Source: Aristaeella hokkaidonensis (GTDB taxonomy: Bacteria > Bacillota > Clostridia > Christensenellales > Aristaeellaceae). From it: a stretch of 64,000 nt of DNA. The notes under the pieces were generated by a model that worked only from the letters and a program-made list of their open reading frames with translations, was not told the origin of the DNA and made no database searches. Where the stretch lies: positions 2,790,001-2,854,000 of the forward strand of contig NZ_CP068393.1 of the NCBI RefSeq assembly GCF_018128945.1. Reading direction: 5' to 3'. Positions within the stretch are counted from its first letter, which is position 1, and each line of letters begins with the position of its first letter. The translations under genes were made by a program, and so were the position numbers. Positions 26,746-36,391 of the stretch are shown here, in pieces.

Positions 26746-28554
26746 GTGAAAGACAGAAAAGGCAAAAAGAAAGAACAATTATCGATACAGGAATCGGATG
26801 TCTTGTCCGCTTTATATGATGAACCGTTTGTGAACCAGAGAATTCTTGCTGAAACATCTGGGCACAGCCTGGGTGTCGTGAACCGGTCGCTTCGCAGCCT
26901 GATGGCATATGGATACCTGAATGAGGAGGCACAGCTGACAGAGAAGGCGGAAGAAATGTTTAAGGCCTGTGCTCCACGCAATGCCATTATTCTTGCTGCC
27001 GGTTTTGGTATGAGGATGGTACCCATTAATCTTTCAACGCCCAAGGCCTTTCTGGAAGTGAACGGGGAAAAACTGATTGAGAGAACAATCAGACAGCTGA
27101 AGGAAGTGGGAGTGCAGGACATTACCGTAGTTGTGGGATTCATGAAGGATTCTTTTGAATACCTGATTGATGAATATGGTGTTGAGCTTGTGTATAATCC
27201 GGACTTTGCATCAGCCAATAATATCCGATCCCTTGGCCTTGTGCTTGACCGGCTTTCCAATACCTATATCATTCCCTGCGACATCTGGTGCGACAGAAAT
27301 CCCTTCCGGAAAAATGAACTGTATTCGTGGTATATGGTCAGCGATCTCATTGATAATGAAAGCACAGTCAGAGTTAACCGGAAGACTGAACTCGTTACTG
27401 TACCGGAAGATGAGCCGGGAAACGGTATGATCGGAATTTCCTATCTGCTGGATGAGGATGCAGCTGTGGTATGTGCCCGAATTGAGGAGATGATCTCAGA
27501 AGGAAAACATGATGAATTTTTCTGGGAAGCAGCATTGTATGAAAAAGACCGGATGTTCATCCGGGCACGGGTTGTTCACGGGCCTGACGCGGTTGAGATT
27601 AACACGTATGAGCAGCTTCGGGAACTGGATTCCCATTCCAATCAGCTGAAATCTGACGCGATCAGGACGATTGCTCAGACATTGAACTGCGGGGAACAGG
27701 ACATCAAAGAGATTACAGTACTGAAAAAGGGAATGACAAACCGCTCTTTCCTGTTTACAGTGTCCGGCGCAAAGTATATTATGCGTATTCCCGGGGAAGG
27801 AACGGATCAGCTGATCAACAGGAAACAGGAGGCGGAGGTTTTCAGAACGATCAGCGGACTGGGCCTGTGCGACGATCCTGTGTATATCAATCCGGAAAAC
27901 GGATACAAGATTACTAGGTATCTGGAGGGAATCCGGGCGTGTGACAGTGAGAGCATACCTGATCTCAACAGGTGCATGGAGAAACTGCGTCAGTTCCATG
28001 AGATGAAGCTGACAGTTCCGCACAGTTTTGATATTTTCGGCCAGATTGAGTTCTATGAAAGCCTGTGGGAAGGAAATCCATCCGTTTACAGGGATTATGC
28101 GAAAACCAAGGAAAATGCTTTATCCCTTCGGTTGTATATCGATCAGCAGGAGAAGGACTGGTGTCTTACCCATATCGACGCTGTACCGGATAATTTCCTG
28201 TTCTATACACCGGAAGGCTCAGAGGAGGAGCAGCTGCAGTTGACCGACTGGGAGTATTCCGGTATGCAGGATCCGCACGTGGACATTGCAATGTTCTGTA
28301 TATACAGTCTTTATGACAAACAGCAATGCGACCGGCTGATTGATATCTACTTCAATCAAAACTGTCCGGATGCAACCAGGGCGAAGATCTACTGCTATAT
28401 CGCTGTATGTGGACTTCTGTGGTCGAACTGGTGCGAGTACAAGCGCAAGCTGGGGGTGGAATTCGGAGAATATTCGCTTCGCCAGTACCGGTATGCCAAA
28501 GACTTTTACAGATATGCAAAGGAACTGATTGAACAAATGGGCGGAAAACCATAA
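26746..28554 (+). CDS. Winged-helix / LicC cytidylyltransferase / LicA choline kinase fusion
   Basis: 602 residues. GTG 26746 is chosen because AGGGGG at 26734-26739 is six bases away; the in-frame ATG 26740 touches that site. Residues about 10-75 form a MarR-like winged helix (ILAETSGHSLGVVNRSLRSL, then YLNEEAQLTEKA). About 80-310 is LicC-like: AIILAAGFGMRM, STPKAFLEVNG, ASANNIRSL and IPCDIWC. About 320 to the end is a choline-kinase/APH fold with THIDAVPDNF near 475 and LTDWEYSGMQDPHVDIAMF near 501. LicA phosphorylates choline and LicC makes CDP-choline, so one chain could do both steps after the BCCT importer brings choline in. The DNA-binding domain suggests it also controls its own promoter, which carries an inverted repeat. 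Confidence 0.87.
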   Translation: MKDRKGKKKEQLSIQESDVLSALYDEPFVNQRILAETSGHSLGVVNRSLRSLMAYGYLNEEAQLTEKAEEMFKACAPRNAIILAAGFGMRMVPINLSTPKAFLEVNGEKLIERTIRQLKEVGVQDITVVVGFMKDSFEYLIDEYGVELVYNPDFASANNIRSLGLVLDRLSNTYIIPCDIWCDRNPFRKNELYSWYMVSDLIDNESTVRVNRKTELVTVPEDEPGNGMIGISYLLDEDAAVVCARIEEMISEGKHDEFFWEAALYEKDRMFIRARVVHGPDAVEINTYEQLRELDSHSNQLKSDAIRTIAQTLNCGEQDIKEITVLKKGMTNRSFLFTVSGAKYIMRIPGEGTDQLINRKQEAEVFRTISGLGLCDDPVYINPENGYKITRYLEGIRACDSESIPDLNRCMEKLRQFHEMKLTVPHSFDIFGQIEFYESLWEGNPSVYRDYAKTKENALSLRLYIDQQEKDWCLTHIDAVPDNFLFYTPEGSEEEQLQLTDWEYSGMQDPHVDIAMFCIYSLYDKQQCDRLIDIYFNQNCPDATRAKIYCYIAVCGLLWSNWCEYKRKLGVEFGEYSLRQYRYAKDFYRYAKELIEQMGGKP

Positions 28555-28627
28555 TCATGGCATTGAAACGGCCTGGATACTATTGCAATACAACCGGCAA
28601 AACCGGATGATGAGGAGGAACTGACCA

Positions 28628-30178
28628 ATGAACCAAAGACCCAAGACGGCAGACAAAAGCAGAATAGACTGGTTGATAACCCTGGTACCCTTTATCCTGA
28701 TCATGGGGCTTGCAGCTTATCTTTTTATCTTCCCGGAGCAGGCAAACGGAGTGATCAGCCAGGTGCGTTTTTTCTTCGGAGACACGCTGGGAAGCTATTA
28801 CCTGATCATCGGAATCGGTGTTCTGATTATTTCTGTTTTCCTGTCTTTTTCCAAATACGGTGATATCGTACTCGGTGAACCTAATGAGAAGCCGAAGTAT
28901 AATTTCTTTACATGGGGTTCGATGATGTTCACCTGCGGCCTGGCGGCAGATATCCTGTTTTATTCCTTTGCCGAGTGGGTCATGTATGCCACGAATCCGC
29001 ATATTGCCGAGATGGGCGGATCAATCACGGAATGGGCGGGCGTGTTTCCGCTGTTCCACTGGAGTTTTATCCCCTGGTCTTTCTATCTTGTGCTTGCTGT
29101 AGCTTTCGGATTTATGCTGCATTGCCGGAAACGGGACAAGCAGCGTTATTCTGAAGCCTGTATGCCGGTGATCGGTGAAAAGCATGCGCATGGGCTGCTT
29201 GGCCGTGTGATTGACCTGTTTGCTTTGTTTGCCCTGCTTGCCGGAACAGCAACCACTTTTTCCGTGGCTACACCCCTGATGGCAGAAATTATTGTGACGC
29301 TTTTTGGTGTTACGATTTCCCGTACGGCGGTCACCATCATTATCCTGCTGATTACCTGTGCTGTTTACACTTATGCAGTTTTGCACGGCTTCAAGGGAAT
29401 CAGCTTCCTGGCCAAGCTTTGTATCTATCTGTTCTTCGGTTTGCAGATTGTTTTCCTCCTGATTGGCGGACAGGGCCGGTTCATTATTGAAAACGGTGTT
29501 GAATCCCTGGGCAAGATGGTTCAGAACTTTATCGGACTGAGCACCTACGTGGATCCGGGCAGGACTAACAACTTCCCGCAGGACTGGACAATTTACTACT
29601 GGGCATACTGGATGGTATGGTGCATTGCGGCTCCGTTCTTTATCGGCAACATTTCCAGGGGCAGAACCGTAAAGCAGACGATCATGGGAGGATATGTCTT
29701 CGGCGTTGGAAGTACCATCAGTTCCTTTATTGTCCTTGGAAACCACAGCCTGGGACTTCAGGTGGCGGGCGCGCAGGATTTTATTGCCCAGTATCAGGCT
29801 AACGGTGATCTGTATGAACTGATAATGAATATTATCCGGACCATGCCGGGAAGCGATATCATACTTATCTGGATCCTGCTCTGTATGATTGCCTTCTATG
29901 CGACGAGCTTTGATTCAATTGCCTACACAGCGGCATGCTACAGCTACAAGAAGCTGGAGGGAAAGGAAAAACCCCATACGCTGATTATCCTGCTGTGGTG
30001 TGTGCTGCTGATTGTGCTGCCGATTGCACTGGTGTTCTCGGAAAGCTCCATGAACAATATACAGAGCGTCAGCATTATCAGCGCGTTCCCGATCGGGATT
30101 ATTATGATCCTGATGATCTGGAGCTTTATCAGGGACGCGAAGAAATACATGAAGGAGAAAAGCCTGTTGAAGGAATAA
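28628..30178 (+). CDS. BCCT family transporter, probably choline/betaine
   Basis: 516 residues and twelve membrane helices. The BCCT signature region WTIYYWAYWMVWCIAAPF lies near residue 319, preceded by GLAADILFYSFAEW, a region that forms the aromatic substrate site in the family. GAGGAGG precedes the ATG. BCCT carriers take up choline, betaine or carnitine by proton or sodium coupling. It sits 73 bases after a gene with choline kinase and cytidylyltransferase domains and before a strong terminator, so choline supply for phosphocholine decoration is the best reading. Streptococcal lic loci use LicB, an unrelated carrier, for this job. Confidence 0.9.
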   Translation: MNQRPKTADKSRIDWLITLVPFILIMGLAAYLFIFPEQANGVISQVRFFFGDTLGSYYLIIGIGVLIISVFLSFSKYGDIVLGEPNEKPKYNFFTWGSMMFTCGLAADILFYSFAEWVMYATNPHIAEMGGSITEWAGVFPLFHWSFIPWSFYLVLAVAFGFMLHCRKRDKQRYSEACMPVIGEKHAHGLLGRVIDLFALFALLAGTATTFSVATPLMAEIIVTLFGVTISRTAVTIIILLITCAVYTYAVLHGFKGISFLAKLCIYLFFGLQIVFLLIGGQGRFIIENGVESLGKMVQNFIGLSTYVDPGRTNNFPQDWTIYYWAYWMVWCIAAPFFIGNISRGRTVKQTIMGGYVFGVGSTISSFIVLGNHSLGLQVAGAQDFIAQYQANGDLYELIMNIIRTMPGSDIILIWILLCMIAFYATSFDSIAYTAACYSYKKLEGKEKPHTLIILLWCVLLIVLPIALVFSESSMNNIQSVSIISAFPIGIIMILMIWSFIRDAKKYMKEKSLLKE

Positions 30179-30231
30179 AACAAAACAGTTGCTTTTGATT
30201 GGCAGAAACGGGCAGTCTTCTGATATCAGCA

Positions 30232-30266
30232 GCGGGGTCTGAAAAGACCCCGCTTGTTTGTTTTTT
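30232..30266 (+). terminator. Rho-independent terminator after the BCCT gene
   Basis: GCGGGGTCT (30232-30240), loop GAAA, AGACCCCGC (30245-30253), then TTGTTTGTTTTTT. A nine-base perfect stem with a T-rich tail. Confidence 0.95.
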
Positions 30267-30301
30267 GGCAGATATGCTATATGTTCCGGATTTTTGACGG
30301 G

Positions 30302-30330
30302 TTGAGAACAACTGTGATATATGGTATGAT
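30302..30330 (+). promoter_or_regulatory. Sigma-A promoter for the wzm-wzt glycan operon
   Basis: TTGAGA at 30302-30307 and TATGAT at 30325-30330 with a 17-base spacer, placed just after a strong terminator and 41 bases before the wzm start. It could drive the long run of genes up to 48772. Confidence 0.65.
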
Positions 30331-30371
30331 TCAATAGGTATAGTGTAAATTCGGGAGATGATGAATATACA

Positions 30372-31172
30372 ATGAATTTACTGACTTTTCTTCGCGTGCT
30401 TCCTGCCCGGTGGCGGCTGATCTGGCCGCTGGCTAAAAATGATTTTCAAAGCCGGTATGCCAGCTCCCAGTTGGGGATTTTCTGGGCATTTTTCCGTCCG
30501 ATACTGATGTCGGCGGTCTATATTTTTGTATTTTCTGTGATAGGCCGGGCCGGTCCGGTGGGGGGGATGTATCCTTACGCGCTGTGGATGCTGCCGGGAC
30601 TGCTGGTATGGTTTGTTTTCTCTGACAGCCTGTCTGCCGGTACAAATACGCTGACGGAATATTCGTATCTGGTGAAGAATATAAAGTTCAGTATTTCCAT
30701 ACTGCCGGATGTGAAAGTTGCTGCCAATTTTATTTCGCACACCATCTTCATTTTCCTGATGATGGTACTGTACGTGATATGGGGGCTGCCGATCAAGATC
30801 TTCATGATCCAGCTGCCGTATTATTATTTTGCAGCTTTCTGTTTTATCCTGGCAGTAACCCGGATTATCAGCGCAATCCAGCCTTTCTTCAAAGACCTGT
30901 CTGTTGCGATGGAGCTGATTCTGATGGTCGGAATCTGGACTTGTCCGATCATGTGGGATATTGGGATTTTAGGACCAGAATACTGGATCTTTTTTAAAGC
31001 AAATCCGCTGTATTACCTTGTAGCAGGGTATCGGGAATGCTTCATGGGAGATTTATGGTTCTGGAATCATCCGGTACAAATGGCGGGGTTCTGGATCCTG
31101 ACATTAGCGCTGGATCTGGGCGGGCGGAAACTGTTCCGACGTCTGAGTTTCCACTTCGCGGATGTCATGTGA
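30372..31172 (+). CDS. wzm: Polysaccharide ABC exporter permease (Wzm)
   Basis: 266 residues. An ABC-2-type membrane domain with about six helices: a cytoplasmic amphipathic start (WPLAKNDFQSRYASSQLGIFWAFF), ALWMLPGLLVWFVF, and the closing KANPLYYLVAGYRECFM that marks O-antigen and teichoic-acid exporters. It exports undecaprenyl-linked glycan with the ATPase that follows. A five-codon ATG ATG AAT ATA CAA TGA frame at 30358-30375 overlaps the start as ATGA; the nearest GGGAG is 14 bases away, so initiation may be coupled or weak. Confidence 0.93.
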   Translation: MNLLTFLRVLPARWRLIWPLAKNDFQSRYASSQLGIFWAFFRPILMSAVYIFVFSVIGRAGPVGGMYPYALWMLPGLLVWFVFSDSLSAGTNTLTEYSYLVKNIKFSISILPDVKVAANFISHTIFIFLMMVLYVIWGLPIKIFMIQLPYYYFAAFCFILAVTRIISAIQPFFKDLSVAMELILMVGIWTCPIMWDIGILGPEYWIFFKANPLYYLVAGYRECFMGDLWFWNHPVQMAGFWILTLALDLGGRKLFRRLSFHFADVM

Positions 31173-31191
31173 CAGGGAGGAGGAGCAAACC

Positions 31192-32523
31192 GTGGAGCAG
31201 AACGTTGCCATTGAAATCAGTCATATTTCGAAAAACTATCATACGTATGCAAAAGAATTTGACCGCTTCCGGGAAGCAGTTTCCCTGACGCGAAAAAGTT
31301 ATCATAAGAATTTTACGGCGCTGAAGGATGTCAACCTGACCGTATATAAAGGGGAATGCGTCGGTATCATCGGAACGAATGGCAGCGGCAAAAGTACACT
31401 GCTGAAGATTATTACCGGTGTGCTGAATCCCAGCGGGGGAGAAGTACACCTTGAAGGTCATGTCAGTTCCCTGCTGGAACTGGGGGCCGGATTTAACCCC
31501 AATTATACCGGCATGGAGAACATTTATCTGAACGGCCGGATTATGGGGTTTACGGAAGAGGAAATGGAAAAACGGGTCCCGTTGATTGAAGAATTTGCGG
31601 GGATCGGCGATTTTATCCGGCAGCCGGTGAAAAATTACTCCAGCGGTATGTTTGCCCGGCTGGCTTTTGCTGTTGCGATTAACGTGGATCCGGATATCCT
31701 GATCGTGGATGAAGCGTTAAGTGTGGGCGACATCTTCTTCCAGACCAAGTGTTATCATAAGTTTGATGAATTCCGGAAGGCAGGAAAGACGATCCTGTTT
31801 GTTTCCCATGACCTGAGCAGTATTATCAAATACTGTGACCGCTGTATGCTGCTGAACCGGGGAGAGCAGGTCGCCGTAGGTAACTGCAAAGACGTGGTGG
31901 ATCTGTACCGTAAACTGATGGTGGAGAACTATCAGGAGGAACGGAAGCTGAGCCAGACGGTAGCCGGAAACGCGGATTCAGATGTCCCGGAGGCCGGGAC
32001 TGTTGAAAAATGGCCGCGGGATAAAATCTGGAAAACCAGCATGACACAGAATCCGGGAGTGCAGGAATACGGAGACAAGCGAGCGGAAATCCTGGACTAT
32101 GGCCTGATGAATGAGCGTGGTGAGATCACCAGCATGATCACCAAAGGAGAAACATTTACGGTGCTGTACCGGTTCAGGCTCAATGAGCAGATTGAGAATC
32201 CGATTTTCGCCTTTACAATCCGGGATATGAAGGGTTCGGAGCTTTGCGGTACGAACACGATGTATGAGGACCAGACGATCGAAAAAGCCCAGGCCGGACT
32301 GACGGGTGTGGTACGGTTTACGCAGAGAATGACGCTGCAGGGCGGACAATATATGCTGGCGCTGGGCCTGACAGGGTTTATTGACGGAGAACTGCATGCA
32401 TATCACAGACTCTATGACGTATGCGATGTAGAAGTCTTGTCTGATCGCAATACGGTTGGAATTTTTGATATGGAATCAAAAATTGAATACGACGATGTAA
32501 TGGTTATCAGGGAAGAAAAATAA
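31192..32523 (+). CDS. wzt: Polysaccharide ABC exporter ATPase with C-terminal glycan-binding domain (Wzt)
   Basis: 443 residues. The start is GTG 31192, with GGAGGAGG at 31176-31183; an in-frame ATG at 31162 lies inside wzm without a site. Walker A GTNGSGKST (near 61), signature YSSGMFARLAFA (near 148), Walker B ILIVDEALSVGD (near 168) and ETFTVLYRF-type strands of a Wzt C-terminal domain from about 300. In O9a-type systems that domain must recognise the chain end before export. The sequence differs from the Wzt tail at the window start, so the exported chains probably differ. The next two genes supply methyltransferase and kinase domains that could make the recognised chain end. Confidence 0.93.
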   Translation: MEQNVAIEISHISKNYHTYAKEFDRFREAVSLTRKSYHKNFTALKDVNLTVYKGECVGIIGTNGSGKSTLLKIITGVLNPSGGEVHLEGHVSSLLELGAGFNPNYTGMENIYLNGRIMGFTEEEMEKRVPLIEEFAGIGDFIRQPVKNYSSGMFARLAFAVAINVDPDILIVDEALSVGDIFFQTKCYHKFDEFRKAGKTILFVSHDLSSIIKYCDRCMLLNRGEQVAVGNCKDVVDLYRKLMVENYQEERKLSQTVAGNADSDVPEAGTVEKWPRDKIWKTSMTQNPGVQEYGDKRAEILDYGLMNERGEITSMITKGETFTVLYRFRLNEQIENPIFAFTIRDMKGSELCGTNTMYEDQTIEKAQAGLTGVVRFTQRMTLQGGQYMLALGLTGFIDGELHAYHRLYDVCDVEVLSDRNTVGIFDMESKIEYDDVMVIREEK

Positions 32524-32584
32524 ACTGTTTGAAGCATTCATATGCTGATGGGAACCCGAAAACCGGAGCAGAGGAGAAACGGAT

Positions 32585-33490
32585 TTGAAAGAGATTGAGA
32601 AGATCGGGAATGTCAAACTGAACAAGACATTTTACAGCGGGACTGATACCTACAGTGACGGGGAAATTGAGGACCGGCTGCTGGATATTGTTCAGAAGGG
32701 CGGACGCGAGGATGTGCTTTTGGATGAGACAGACTGGGCACTTCTGTATCATCTGTCTCCAATCCGGGAAAACCTGCTGGAGTGGTATGATTTCGGGAAA
32801 GGGAAAAGCCTGCTGGAAATCGGCGCCGGCTGCGGTGCGGTAACGGGGCTTTTCTGCCGCAAACTGGATCGTGTGGTTGCGGTGGATCTGTCGCTGAAAC
32901 GTTCCACGATTAACGCGACCCGGAATCAGGAGTATGACAATCTGGAGATCATGATCGGCAATTTCCAGGATATTGAGATTACGGAAAAATATGATTATGT
33001 AACGCTGATCGGTGTGCTGGAGTATTCAATTTATTATATCAACAGTCCGGATCCTTTCGGGGATATGCTGCGAAAAGCCAGAAGCTACCTGAAGCCCGGC
33101 GGTAAGCTGATTATTGCGATTGAGAATAAATACGGAATCAAGTACTGGGCGGGAGCGACGGAAGATCACACCGGAAAACCCTTTGACGGGATTGTGGGTT
33201 ATGACGGAGTGGAGCGGGTGAGAACCTTTTCCCGGGACGGGCTGGAAAAACTGATGAAGGAAGCCGGATGCACAGATATTCAGTTTTATTATCCACTGCC
33301 GGATTATAAGCTGCCGCTTGAAGTATACTCAGAAAAATGGCTGCCGAAGCATTATCCGGTTTCGGGGAACACGCCGAATTATGACCGGGACAGGATGGAT
33401 CTGTTCAATGAGGAAAAAGCCATGAATGAACTGATTGCGGAAGGGAAGTTTACCCAGTTCGCAAACTCGTTTCTGGTATTTTGTCAGTAA
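32585..33490 (+). CDS. Class I SAM-dependent methyltransferase, possible glycan chain-end methylase
   Basis: 301 residues from TTG 32585 with GAGGAG eight bases upstream. Motif I LLEIGAGCGAVTG near residue 76, acidic ribose-binding residue in VVAVDLS, and a post-fold segment LKPGGKLIIAIENKYG. No membrane segment. Located between wzt and a kinase/coiled-coil/GT gene. In E. coli O9a, WbdD joins a methyltransferase and a kinase that cap the glycan with methyl phosphate; here the same activities could be split over this gene and the next. The acceptor is unproven; a small-molecule or sugar-nucleotide methylase is the alternative. Confidence 0.82.
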   Translation: MKEIEKIGNVKLNKTFYSGTDTYSDGEIEDRLLDIVQKGGREDVLLDETDWALLYHLSPIRENLLEWYDFGKGKSLLEIGAGCGAVTGLFCRKLDRVVAVDLSLKRSTINATRNQEYDNLEIMIGNFQDIEITEKYDYVTLIGVLEYSIYYINSPDPFGDMLRKARSYLKPGGKLIIAIENKYGIKYWAGATEDHTGKPFDGIVGYDGVERVRTFSRDGLEKLMKEAGCTDIQFYYPLPDYKLPLEVYSEKWLPKHYPVSGNTPNYDRDRMDLFNEEKAMNELIAEGKFTQFANSFLVFCQ

Positions 33491-33526
33491 GGACGCCGAT
33501 ATTCAGCGGAAAGCAGGAATACACGA

Positions 33527-36391
33527 ATGGAACAGGTTCTGTACACGAAATACAATTCATTGCGGCAGCCGGCTTACCGGATCATCACGGAGATCCGGGA
33601 GAAGGACGGAGAAAAGTATGTTGTGAAGCGGGCCGGGGAACCGGCGGCGGAAGAACATATGCACCGTATGAAGGAAAACCGGAAGCTTCTTGCCGAGGCG
33701 TATCCGGATATTTTCGTGCTGCCCATGGAAGAGGACGAGGACGGGATCCGGTTTCCTTTTGTCCAGGGAAAAGACCTGAAAAATGAACTGGTAGACGGAT
33801 ATACTGATCTGGATCAGTTTGTCCGTGAAACGGCGGACAAGCTGGACAGAATACTGGCAGTGAAACCGGAATGCCTGTGCGGGTTTGAATCAACGGAAGC
33901 ATTTACAGCCCTGTTCGGGGAAGATGTTCCGAAGGGCAGTCCGGCAGTGTGCCCGGCCAACGTCGATGCGTTATTTACGAATTTTATGGAACAGGATGGG
34001 CGGCTGTACTGTATTGACTATGAATGGGTGTTCAATTTCCCGGTACCGATTGGATTTATCCGGTACAGGGCACTGAGATATCTGCACTATGAGCTGGAAA
34101 AATCCTTATTGGATGGCATTGCGCTTGCACAATTCCTGAAAAAATTCGGAATCGAAGACGGGGATCAGGTTCTTTTTGAACAGATGGAATACCACTTTCA
34201 GTTTCTTGTACACGGGGAGAAACTGAAGTATCATTATCTGCACAGATATCAGAAAGCACATGAGAGTCCGGCGGAGATCATTGAGGAATTGAATCATACA
34301 ATTCGGGAAAAAGATGTACATATTGAAAACATCACGGGATTCCTGCATGAAAACCAGGAAGCTGTGGCTGAACTGCAGAGTGATGTTCAGGCCCTGAATG
34401 CGCGAATCAGCCAGCAGATTCAGGCTATTCATGACAAGGACGTGCATATTGGCAATCTGAACAGCATGCTGCGGAACGCGGAGGCACTGCGTGACGCGTA
34501 TGAGCGGCAGTACCAGGAGATCTCCAACGCATTTTTCTGGCGGATTACAAAGCCGGCAAGGTCTGCTGTGATCAGAATCAGGACGTTGATGCAGAAGAAT
34601 GATAATGTGTATCAGTGCCTGCGCTTTGCAAAGACTGTGATCGGAAGCGGACCGCGTATGGCGAAAGCCAACTGGACGCAGCATTATGAAGAAAAGCATC
34701 ATCCGACGCTGAGATACTGGCCGAAAGATGATCAATACCGGGCAGAACAGCAGACAACGTTCAGCAGGAACGTCAAATTCAGCATTCTGGTGCCGCTGTA
34801 CAATACGCCGGAGGCATATCTGACGGTAATGATCGATTCAGTAGTACAGCAAACCTACGGCAACTGGGAACTGTGCCTGGCGGACGGCAGTGACGCGGAA
34901 CACGCGTATGTCGGAACGATCTGTAAAAAACTGGCCCGCAGGGAAAAACGGATCAAATACCGTAAGCTGGATGATAACCGGGGCATCAGTGAAAATACAA
35001 ATGCCTGCCTGGAAATGGCGACAGGAGATTATATCGGGCTCTTCGATCACGACGACCTGCTTCACCCTTCTGCCCTTTATGAGTATATGCAGGCAATCTG
35101 CAATCAGCATGCGGATTTCCTGTATTCCGACGAGAACACGTTCCATGAGACACCTGAGGATGCTTACTGGCCGCATTATAAACCGGATTATTCACCGGAT
35201 ACGCTGCGGAGCTACAATTATATCTGTCACTTCACTGTGTTCAGCCGGGAACTGCTGGAGAAGGCAGGCGGAGGCTTCCGTAAAGAATACGACGGAAGCC
35301 AGGATTATGACATCATCCTGCGGCTGACGGAGAAGGCAAAGCACATTGTCCATATTCCGAAGATCCTGTATTATTGGCGCAGCCACAAGGATTCCACCGC
35401 GTCGGACATTGCGGCAAAGCCGTATACAATGGACGCGGCCCGTGCCGCAATTACAGCGCACCTGGAAAGAATCGGGCTGAAAGGCAGTGTGGAGAACGCG
35501 CGGATACCCTCCACATACAAAGTGCAGTATGAGATCAAAGGAAATCCGCTGATCAGCATTATTATTCCGAACAAAGATCATATTGACGATCTGGACAAAT
35601 GCCTCAAATCGATCCGGGGAAAATCCACCTGGACAAACCTGGAAATCATCGTGGTGGAAAACAACAGCACAAAACAGCGTACCTTTGACTATTACCGGGA
35701 AATAGAGCAGGATGAGAGAATCCGTGTGATCCGGTGGGAAAAGGAATTCAATTATTCTGCAATTAACAACTTTGGGGCACAGCATGCCGCGGGCGATTAT
35801 CTTTTGCTTCTGAACAACGACATTGAAATCATCACACCGGACTGGATTGAGCAGATGCTGATGTTTGCGCAGAGGCCGGATGTCGGAGCTGCCGGAGCTA
35901 TGCTGTATTATCCGGATGATACGATACAGCATGCGGGCGTTATTCTCGGAATCGGAGGCGTGGCCGGGCATTCCCATAAGTACTTTGCCCGCGGAGAATA
36001 CGGCTATGCCAGCCGGCTGGCTATTGCACAAAACCTTTCCGGTGTGACTGCTGCCTGTGTGCTGATCCCACGGAAGGTCTGGGAGGAAGTCGGCGGACTG
36101 GACGAAGGCTTTGCGGTGGCGTTTAATGATGTGGATTTGTGTATGAAGATCCGGACGGCCGGGTATCTGATCGTATGGACGCCGTACGCGGAGCTGTATC
36201 ACTATGAGAGCAAAAGCCGCGGACAGGAAGACAACGCGGAAAAGCAGATACGCTTCAAAGGCGAGATCGACCGATTTATGGATAAATGGGGTAAAGAACT
36301 GAAAGAGGGAGATCCCTATTATAATCCGAATCTGACGTTGATTACCGAGGATTTTGCATATAAAGCCGACAGGGAGGACAAGAACAGATGA
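33527..36391 (+). CDS. Kinase-like domain, coiled coil and two GT2 glycosyltransferase domains
   Basis: 954 residues. Residues 1 to about 230 have a protein-kinase-like fold with the expected residues: K34 in YVVKRA, D147 and N152 in VDALFTNF (the D-x4-N spacing of the catalytic loop) and D164 in CIDYEWV. A coiled coil follows at about 260-335. The first GT2 is near 420 (FSILVPLYNTP, LFDHDDLLHPSAL). The second is near 685 (ISIIIPNKDH, LLLNNDIEIITPDW, FNDVDLCMKI). The DxD-like metal motifs look intact in both. It is 36 bases after the methyltransferase and overlaps the next gene as ATGA. The likely job is chain extension with phosphate capping. The first GT2 is closely similar to that at 44751-46604. 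Confidence 0.85.
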   Translation: MEQVLYTKYNSLRQPAYRIITEIREKDGEKYVVKRAGEPAAEEHMHRMKENRKLLAEAYPDIFVLPMEEDEDGIRFPFVQGKDLKNELVDGYTDLDQFVRETADKLDRILAVKPECLCGFESTEAFTALFGEDVPKGSPAVCPANVDALFTNFMEQDGRLYCIDYEWVFNFPVPIGFIRYRALRYLHYELEKSLLDGIALAQFLKKFGIEDGDQVLFEQMEYHFQFLVHGEKLKYHYLHRYQKAHESPAEIIEELNHTIREKDVHIENITGFLHENQEAVAELQSDVQALNARISQQIQAIHDKDVHIGNLNSMLRNAEALRDAYERQYQEISNAFFWRITKPARSAVIRIRTLMQKNDNVYQCLRFAKTVIGSGPRMAKANWTQHYEEKHHPTLRYWPKDDQYRAEQQTTFSRNVKFSILVPLYNTPEAYLTVMIDSVVQQTYGNWELCLADGSDAEHAYVGTICKKLARREKRIKYRKLDDNRGISENTNACLEMATGDYIGLFDHDDLLHPSALYEYMQAICNQHADFLYSDENTFHETPEDAYWPHYKPDYSPDTLRSYNYICHFTVFSRELLEKAGGGFRKEYDGSQDYDIILRLTEKAKHIVHIPKILYYWRSHKDSTASDIAAKPYTMDAARAAITAHLERIGLKGSVENARIPSTYKVQYEIKGNPLISIIIPNKDHIDDLDKCLKSIRGKSTWTNLEIIVVENNSTKQRTFDYYREIEQDERIRVIRWEKEFNYSAINNFGAQHAAGDYLLLLNNDIEIITPDWIEQMLMFAQRPDVGAAGAMLYYPDDTIQHAGVILGIGGVAGHSHKYFARGEYGYASRLAIAQNLSGVTAACVLIPRKVWEEVGGLDEGFAVAFNDVDLCMKIRTAGYLIVWTPYAELYHYESKSRGQEDNAEKQIRFKGEIDRFMDKWGKELKEGDPYYNPNLTLITEDFAYKADREDKNR

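Noticed and set aside
29021..29746. Minus-strand frame of 241 codons opposite the BCCT carrier
   Set aside because: Low-complexity hydrophilic protein antisense to a conserved transporter; shadow frame.
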